Assembly (NCBI GenBank): GCA_945876115.1
Contig: CAMCNF010000005.1
Span: 1 to 37,939, forward strand
From: Verrucomicrobia subdivision 6 bacterium
GTDB taxonomy: Bacteria; Verrucomicrobiota; Verrucomicrobiia; Methylacidiphilales; Verrucolacustridaceae
Length of the DNA: 37,939 nucleotides
Direction of reading: 5' to 3'
Part shown: positions 33,334 to 37,939 of the stretch, piece by piece
Position numbering within the stretch: position 1 is the first letter of the stretch
How the letters are laid out: each line of letters opens with the position of its first letter
Made by a program: the position numbers and the translations under genes
The notes under the pieces: model-generated
Told to the model about the DNA's origin: nothing
The model's input: the letters and a program-made list of their open reading frames with translations, nothing else
The model's database searches: none

Positions 33334-34787
33334 AAACTCCTCTAACAGGTAAGTCCGCCGTCGTCATTGGCGCAGGTCTCGGCGGACTCGCTACCGCCCT
33401 CCGCCTCCAACAAGCCGGCGCCCGCGTCGCTCTTCTTGAAAAGAACCCCACCGTCGGAGGCAAGATCGCCGAACGACGCTCCCACGGATTCCGCTGGGAC
33501 CTCGGTCCTTCCCTTTTCACCATGCCCCACATTCTTGATCGCCTCTTCACCGATCTCGGCGAAGACCGTGCCAATTTCCTTACCCTCCAACCCCTTTCCC
33601 CCACCTGCCGCTACCGTTGGGCCGACGGCTATCAGTTCGACGAAAACGAATTTTTCTGGTCCCGACCCGACTCCGCCCGTCTCCTCCGCCACGCCCAAGG
33701 CCTCTACCAACTCTCCGCCACCGCCTTTCTCGAAAGCGATCCCTCCGAAATCTTCCGAAAGATCTTTAACCCCGCCCTCCTGCCCTTGCTTCGTTTCCTG
33801 CCTGGGATGAGCCCTTTCCAATCTCTCGCTGCCGCCTCGCGCCGATTCTATCGCGATCCCCACCTGCAACAGTTTCTTCAACGCTTCGCCACCTACAACG
33901 GAAGCGACCCCGAGCTCACTCCCGCCACCTTCGCCGTCATCCCCTACGTCCAAGCCAAATACGGCGGATGGTTCATTCAAGGAGGAATCCGTACCCTTGC
34001 CGATTCTCTCCTCGCCTTAGCCACCAAGCGCGGTATCGAAATCCAAACATCTTCCGAAGCTCAATCCATCGACTCCACCGGCGTCACCCTCACCTCAGGC
34101 AAGCGAATCCTCGCTGATCTCATCTTTCACAACGGGGATGTCCTCGCAGCCTATCAAAAACTCATCCGCCATCCCCGTGCCCCCCAGACCGCCGCCCAGA
34201 TGAGTCGCCCCACCCGCTCTATCTCCGGATTCGTCGTCCTCCTCGGCGTCAAAGGTAAGGATCCCTCTCTCGCTCATCACAATATCTTCTTTTCTGATAA
34301 CTACCCGCTCGAATTCAAACAACTCTTCCGAGAGAAACGTCCTGCCGAAAACCCCACGATCTACCTTTGCCTCAGCGCGCGCTCCCAACCCTCTGATGCC
34401 CCCGCCGATCACGACAACTATTTCCTCCTCGTCAATGCGCCTTCTAACACCACCTCTATCGATTGGACCCAAGAGGGCCCCAGCTACGCCGACCGCATTG
34501 TCCAGATTCTCGAGAACAAATTCCTCCCCAACCTCAAGTCTAAGATCGTCCACCAAGAGTTTCTCTCCCCTGCCGATTTCCAATCCCGCGATGGTGCCGT
34601 GGGCGGCGCACTTTACGGTTGGGCCTCACACGGCCCACTCCAGTCCTTTCTTCGTCCGCCTATCCGCTCTCCCCTTCTGCCCAATCTCTATTTCGTCGGC
34701 GGCACCACCCACCCAGGAGGTGGCCTCCCGCTCGTTCTTCTCTCTGCAGAAATCGCCGTTCGTCTAGCCCTTAAAAAATATTCTTAG
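33330..34787 (+). CDS. CrtI-family phytoene-desaturase-like oxidoreductase
   Basis: The 485-residue flavoprotein has the FAD-binding opening SAVVIGAGLGGLATALRLQQ, LLEKNPTVGGK, the WDLGPSLFTMP segment and the C-terminal YFVGGTTHPGGGLPLVLLSAE motif of CrtI/CrtD desaturases. It probably desaturates or isomerises a carotenoid in the membrane. The start at 33330 overlaps the Nudix stop (ATGA). No other crt gene (crtB, crtE) is in the window, so the exact step is open. It is the last gene of the plus-strand cluster and converges with the SOUL gene after nine bases. Confidence 0.88.
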   Translation: MKTPLTGKSAVVIGAGLGGLATALRLQQAGARVALLEKNPTVGGKIAERRSHGFRWDLGPSLFTMPHILDRLFTDLGEDRANFLTLQPLSPTCRYRWADGYQFDENEFFWSRPDSARLLRHAQGLYQLSATAFLESDPSEIFRKIFNPALLPLLRFLPGMSPFQSLAAASRRFYRDPHLQQFLQRFATYNGSDPELTPATFAVIPYVQAKYGGWFIQGGIRTLADSLLALATKRGIEIQTSSEAQSIDSTGVTLTSGKRILADLIFHNGDVLAAYQKLIRHPRAPQTAAQMSRPTRSISGFVVLLGVKGKDPSLAHHNIFFSDNYPLEFKQLFREKRPAENPTIYLCLSARSQPSDAPADHDNYFLLVNAPSNTTSIDWTQEGPSYADRIVQILENKFLPNLKSKIVHQEFLSPADFQSRDGAVGGALYGWASHGPLQSFLRPPIRSPLLPNLYFVGGTTHPGGGLPLVLLSAEIAVRLALKKYS

Positions 34788-34796
34788 ATGAATTCC

Positions 34797-35336
34797 TTAT
34801 TTTTCCTGCACCGGCAAATGAACCTCCGCCCTCTTTAAAAACCAGATCGTGAACGGGCTATTCCAATACACCGCATAGGCCTCCCCGCCCGCCTGGTACT
34901 TCGGCTGACTTTTCAGCCATTCCCGTAATTGTTGCGCATGCTTCTCAAAACTCTCCTTCGAATATCCGCCTCGAACCCCAATCGACGCCACCACCCTCTC
35001 GCCCACCCGCTTCCTCGTCACTCCATCCACCATTTGCAAATCACCGCGCTTGGCTGATTCTGAATCGAGATAAAAAGTCATCGTGCCAGGCCTCATTCCC
35101 GCTTCTACCGGGGTCGTCATCGGAACCTTGTTTTGCTGAATTGTCTGAAACAGCCGACGGAAAAGCCCGTTGTTTTCCGAAAAGTAGTCCCCCGAGCTAC
35201 GGGCTTGCAAAATCACTCCAGCCGGCAACGTCTTGATCTCACATACCCCCGCCCCCGTCATCGGGTAGGCCGACTCGTAGGCTTGCGATAATCCCGCCCA
35301 ACTCAGGAAGGAGAGAAAATAGATTGTGGCTTTCAT
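34797..35336 (-). CDS. SOUL-family heme-binding protein, secreted
   Basis: The 179-residue protein has a signal peptide (MKATIYFLSFLSWAGLSQA) and the SOUL/HBP core: YFSENNGLFRRLFQTIQQNKVPMTTPV, AGMRPGTMTFYL and a C-terminal AVYWNSPFTIWFLKRAEVHL. SOUL proteins bind heme or other tetrapyrroles; export predicts a periplasmic role. Its ATG overlaps the vapC stop (ATGA) and a GGA lies five bases upstream, so it seems to be read from the toxin-antitoxin transcript, which is unusual. Confidence 0.85.
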   Translation of the reverse strand: MKATIYFLSFLSWAGLSQAYESAYPMTGAGVCEIKTLPAGVILQARSSGDYFSENNGLFRRLFQTIQQNKVPMTTPVEAGMRPGTMTFYLDSESAKRGDLQMVDGVTRKRVGERVVASIGVRGGYSKESFEKHAQQLREWLKSQPKYQAGGEAYAVYWNSPFTIWFLKRAEVHLPVQEK

Positions 35337-35770
35337 GCTTCCAAAGGATTGATCACTTCCAAAAAAGCAAATTTACGAAAATCCGCATCCGCGCTGTAGA
35401 TCCGATTGACCCCGTGTTGCCGTAGGAGGGTCGCGATGTGAGCATCCGAGACGCCGTTTCCACGTACGGCCAACTTTTCAGTGATTTGGGCAAAATCCGC
35501 CGCAAAACTTTCCTCTTCGCCCACCACCCGCACCCTCGGCCAGGCCAGAAGACTCCGTACATTGGCCCACGCTCGCAGCGGATCTAACGGATTACGGAAA
35601 ATGGAGGGATGGGTCACGATTCTCTGATAGCCACACAAAACTGGCCAAGTCAGACAAAAAAGATCTGGATCCTCCTCGCGACTCTTCAAGAAATCCAAGG
35701 CCTTCACTCGCTCCGGAGCAGCCTCATTGGAAGCAAATACCAGCAGGTTGACGTCGACAGAGTAACTCAC
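35333..35770 (-). CDS. vapC: PIN-domain toxin, VapC type
   Basis: The 145-residue protein has PIN acidic residues: Asp6 in YSVDVNLLVFASN, Asp in NGVSDAHIATLLRQHG and Asp residues in YSADADFRKF. The layout VDVN...F..L..H.....P fits the VapC group first described in mycobacteria. It would be an RNase toxin. The start is a GTG overlapping the vapB stop (GTGA). Confidence 0.9.
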   Translation of the reverse strand: MSYSVDVNLLVFASNEAAPERVKALDFLKSREEDPDLFCLTWPVLCGYQRIVTHPSIFRNPLDPLRAWANVRSLLAWPRVRVVGEEESFAADFAQITEKLAVRGNGVSDAHIATLLRQHGVNRIYSADADFRKFAFLEVINPLEA

Positions 35771-36006
35771 GCCTGACCCATGGCACGATAGAGGGCTTCC
35801 TTATCATGCAAATTCACCTTTGCCCCCATATCCTGAGAATGCCACTGCAGTCCGATCGGGACCTCCCTCAAGCTGCTCTTTTTCTTTTTCCCCAGACCCT
35901 CCGCCAAAATCTGTGAGGCCAACTCCCCCATCGTCCCACCCTGCTTTTTCTGCAAAGACCTCAGCTCTTCCAAAACTGGCCTCGCCAAATCCAATGTCGT
36001 CCTCAT
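35767..36006 (-). CDS. vapB: VapB-type ribbon-helix-helix antitoxin
   Basis: The 79-residue protein starts MRTTLDLARPVLEELRSLQKKQG, the usual ribbon-helix-helix opening of VapB antitoxins, followed by LASQILAEGL and a toxin-binding tail. It is translated with vapC via a four-base overlap. No Shine-Dalgarno site; a good promoter ends six bases before the ATG, so the mRNA is probably leaderless. Confidence 0.88.
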   Translation of the reverse strand: MRTTLDLARPVLEELRSLQKKQGGTMGELASQILAEGLGKKKKSSLREVPIGLQWHSQDMGAKVNLHDKEALYRAMGQA

Positions 36007-36012
36007 CCCAAT

Positions 36013-36040
36013 ACTATATTATCAAAACATCTGATGTCAA
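36013..36040 (-). promoter_or_regulatory. Predicted sigma-70 promoter of vapBC (leaderless)
   Basis: On the minus strand TTGACA (36035-36040) is 16 bases from TATAGT (36013-36018), which ends six bases before the vapB ATG. It lies in the 51-base gap after the YhaM-like gene, and gives vapBC-SOUL its own promoter. Confidence 0.7.
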
Positions 36041-36057
36041 TTTATGCGCATCACGCA

Positions 36058-37077
36058 TTAATCTCCAGGTTCCACCGTTCTCCCGCTTATCGGCCAAGGC
36101 AACGGACCCTCCAAAGGTCGGTGTGCCTCCAACAATCCCGTCCCTTCCTCTTTCGCTCGCGCATAACTCAACCGCAACATCTCCATCTTTGCGTCGATAT
36201 TATCAATGTGGTGCAAGAGAAAGGCTTCCGGCGTCTTCGGCGCCACCGGCGATCCAAACTCCTTCGTCCCATGGTGCGAAGCAATTAGATGCAACAGGTG
36301 ATCCCTCACCTCTTCCGAGGCGGGTTGCAATTCCCCCCAACTCGACCCCTCCGCCGCTTCCCCCTCCCGCCACAGCGCATTCGCCACCTCAATTCCCAGG
36401 GAAATATGACCCAGCAACTCCCCGCGACGACTCGGCACACTGGCAAATCCCTTCTCTCCCGTGTCGTTCTCCCAAAGCTTTCCTATGTCATGAAAAATCA
36501 CCCCCGCACAGAGCAAATCATTATCCACTTCCGCATAGAGCGGAGCCAACGCCCTAGCCACCCGCAACATCTGCGCCGTGTGATCCAATAATCCACCTCG
36601 CCTCGCGTGATGATTCTTTCGTGCGGCCGCCGCTCTTCGCCACTTCTCCGGATACTTCTCCAACGCCCGGTTGCAGACCCACCGTAAACGCGGATCTTCC
36701 ATCCCTTCGACCACCGCCAAGATCTCCTGGCCATACTTCTCCAGCTGAGCCCGCCTCTCTTCCCCCCCAAGAAAAAATTCCTCCTCCTCCGTAGCATTCA
36801 GCTTTCTTGCCGAAGGACTATCGACATTCGGCCCATAATCGCTTGGCCCAAACACCCCGGTCAGCTCCAAGCATGTCCGGACATCCGCAGAGCTAAAAAA
36901 AGTAAATGCGGGTGTCCCCGAAAAAAGATTCAGCCCCACCCGATCGGTCTCATCCGCGATCTCCACCCGTAAAAAGGGCTTCCCATTGCGAGCCGCCTGC
37001 TCGCGCCGAGAAATAAGCTGCGCCCGCACCGCTCCTTTCACCGGAGCCGTCAGTTTAAGAAATTCCCGCAGGGTCAT
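36058..37077 (-). CDS. 3'-5' exoribonuclease YhaM-like, OB and HD domains
   Basis: The 339-residue protein has an N-terminal OB-like domain (residues 1-90, KPFLRVEIADETDRVGLNLFS) and an HD domain with HHARRGGLLDHTAQMLRVA, CAGVIFHDIGKLWE, GHISLGIEVA and LIASHHGTKEFGSP. This is the plan of YhaM, a 3'-5' exoribonuclease of Gram-positives, whose relatives occur widely. The HH and HD metal ligands are intact. The insertion near residues 95-110 (ATEEEEFF) is acidic. The DHH-type nuclease gene just downstream in the window is transcribed away from it. Confidence 0.85.
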   Translation of the reverse strand: MTLREFLKLTAPVKGAVRAQLISRREQAARNGKPFLRVEIADETDRVGLNLFSGTPAFTFFSSADVRTCLELTGVFGPSDYGPNVDSPSARKLNATEEEEFFLGGEERRAQLEKYGQEILAVVEGMEDPRLRWVCNRALEKYPEKWRRAAAARKNHHARRGGLLDHTAQMLRVARALAPLYAEVDNDLLCAGVIFHDIGKLWENDTGEKGFASVPSRRGELLGHISLGIEVANALWREGEAAEGSSWGELQPASEEVRDHLLHLIASHHGTKEFGSPVAPKTPEAFLLHHIDNIDAKMEMLRLSYARAKEEGTGLLEAHRPLEGPLPWPISGRTVEPGD

Positions 37078-37098
37078 AGCCAGGACCCGCCGCCAACC

Positions 37099-37368
37099 TT
37101 AGGAAGTGCTGTCCTCGCTCGGATCCCGACCATTCTTCACCACCAACCATACCAGCCCAGTGGCAACCGAAGCCGGCGCCGCCAACATAAAGAGCACGCT
37201 CCAACCGAAACCCAGTCCAGTGGAGTTTAACCCCTTCGAAACAATCTTCGTCCCGTTCGCACTATCCTCTTTCGTAAAGCTGTCTTTACACGTCGGACAG
37301 CCTAAAGCGCTAGTTGCGTTGAACAACCAGACCGCCAAAAAGAGCGGAGCCAAGAGAAAAACTTTCAT
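37099..37368 (-). CDS. Small membrane protein with a CPxC motif
   Basis: The 89-residue protein has a signal or anchor helix (VFLLAPLFLAVWLFNATSALG), a CPTCKDSF motif at about residue 24, then a second helix (LGFGWSVLFMLAAPASVATGLVWLVV) and an acidic tail. CPTC could bind metal or be redox-active outside the membrane. No family is assigned. An AGGAG lies directly against the ATG, too close to work as a normal ribosome site. Confidence 0.7.
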   Translation of the reverse strand: MKVFLLAPLFLAVWLFNATSALGCPTCKDSFTKEDSANGTKIVSKGLNSTGLGFGWSVLFMLAAPASVATGLVWLVVKNGRDPSEDSTS

Positions 37369-37374
37369 CTCCTA

Positions 37375-37403
37375 AGAATACAAGCGTACCCTCCCTCTCG
37401 CAA
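37375..37403 (-). promoter_or_regulatory. Possible leaderless promoter of the CPxC gene
   Basis: On the minus strand TTGCGA (37398-37403) and TATTCT (37375-37380) are 17 bases apart, and the -10 box ends six bases from the ATG. Each box matches consensus at four of six positions. The geometry repeats that at 4483, 19272 and 36013. Confidence 0.4.
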
Positions 37404-37456
37404 GTTCGTCTTGGACATGCCTCGACTTCCCTTGCCCTACTTTTTATCATTCGAGA

Positions 37457-37939
37457 GTGGATATTTCCTTAGCCCAAAAAGTTATCGCCCAAATCGGCGA
37501 AGCAAAACACCCTGCAATTCTCGCACATCTTCGGCCAGACGGAGATGCCTTCGGCAGTATTCTCGGCCTAGCCCACACCCTCCGAGAACGGGGAGCCCAA
37601 CCCCAAGTTTTTGTCGAGGGAGGCATCATCTCCATGTACCAGTTCCTCCCAGGGAGCGAGCTTGTCCAAGATCTCCCCGCTTCGCTCCCCGAAAATACCG
37701 ACTGCTTCATCGCTCTCGATACCTCCACCAGAGAACGATTAGGCCAAAAGACCATCTCGTGGACCCGCCCCGTGGATATCGTCATCGACCACCACATCAG
37801 CAACCCAGGATACGGAAAACACAACCTCATCATCGCCGATATCCCTTCCACCACAGGAGTCCTCTTTGAACTTTTCCAGATCGCAAAGTGGAAAATCACC
37901 TCCGCAGCCGCCACCTGCCTCTTCACCGGCCTCACCACC
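37457..37939 (+). CDS. NrnA-like DHH phosphoesterase, N-terminal part (runs off the window)
   Basis: From the GTG at 37457 an open frame of 161 codons runs to the end of the window. It has the DHH-family signs AHLRPDGDAFGSILGLA, FIALDTSTRERLG and VIDHHISNPGYG, then STTGVLFELFQ. NrnA enzymes degrade nanoRNA and also dephosphorylate pAp. The metal residues in RPDGD, LDTS and DHH are present. The C-terminal DHHA1 domain lies outside. Confidence 0.88.
   Translation, partial: MDISLAQKVIAQIGEAKHPAILAHLRPDGDAFGSILGLAHTLRERGAQPQVFVEGGIISMYQFLPGSELVQDLPASLPENTDCFIALDTSTRERLGQKTISWTRPVDIVIDHHISNPGYGKHNLIIADIPSTTGVLFELFQIAKWKITSAAATCLFTGLTT

Overview
The window looks like a chromosomal segment of a Verrucomicrobiota bacterium. 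The pointers are a TIGR02597-type secreted protein, a PEP-CTERM protein, a TIGR03790-family protein, and tandem GspE/PilB ATPases beside PilC. The class cannot be fixed from sequence alone. Coding DNA is fairly GC-rich, many genes lack a clear Shine-Dalgarno site, and operons are tightly packed with 4-base stop/start overlaps (ATGA, GTGA, TTGA and perhaps CTGA). No rRNA, tRNA, CRISPR array, transposase or prophage gene was recognised.

Region 1 (1-8.9 kb) is accessory-like. It starts with the end of a DUF362-like gene. A four-helix-bundle (IVS/S23 type) gene follows, bounded by inverted repeats, then a large protein of unknown function. Three small toxin-antitoxin pairs (DUF433/DUF5615, Phd/PIN, RelE-like) lie here among dense intergenic palindromic repeats. 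A two-gene secreted-protein unit (TIGR02597 then PEP-CTERM) ends in a strong terminator, and pyrH stands alone.

Region 2 (8.9-19.3 kb) holds gatC-gatA-gatB, the pilus/secretion cassette pilB-pilB-pilC and a DUF3431 gene. A secreted protein of unknown function and a protein built almost wholly of homing-endonuclease-associated repeats, without a nuclease domain, follow on the minus strand.

Region 3 (19.3-29.3 kb) has a five-gene minus-strand operon: acylphosphatase, ABC ATPase, ABC permease, TPR protein, metallophosphoesterase. Divergent from it are an MBL-fold hydrolase and the TIGR03790 protein. A minus-strand guaA-hisD-hisB operon closes the region.

Region 4 (29.3-34.8 kb) is a plus-strand cluster: Ppx/GppA phosphatase, separate HD protein, a membrane-anchored alkaline-phosphatase-like protein that has lost nearly all catalytic and metal-binding residues, rsmA, a Nudix hydrolase and a CrtI-type desaturase.

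Region 5 (34.8-37.9 kb) has vapB-vapC overlapping a SOUL heme-binding gene, a YhaM-like HD exonuclease, a small CPxC membrane protein and the start of an NrnA-like DHH phosphoesterase.

The most unusual signals are: (i) palindromic intergenic repeats with conserved cores but arms that change together to stay complementary; (ii) the apparently dead alkaline phosphatase; (iii) the orphan HNH-repeat protein; (iv) several minus-strand promoters whose -10 box ends only 6-7 bases before the ATG, predicting leaderless mRNAs; and (v) the inverted-repeat-bounded four-helix-bundle gene.
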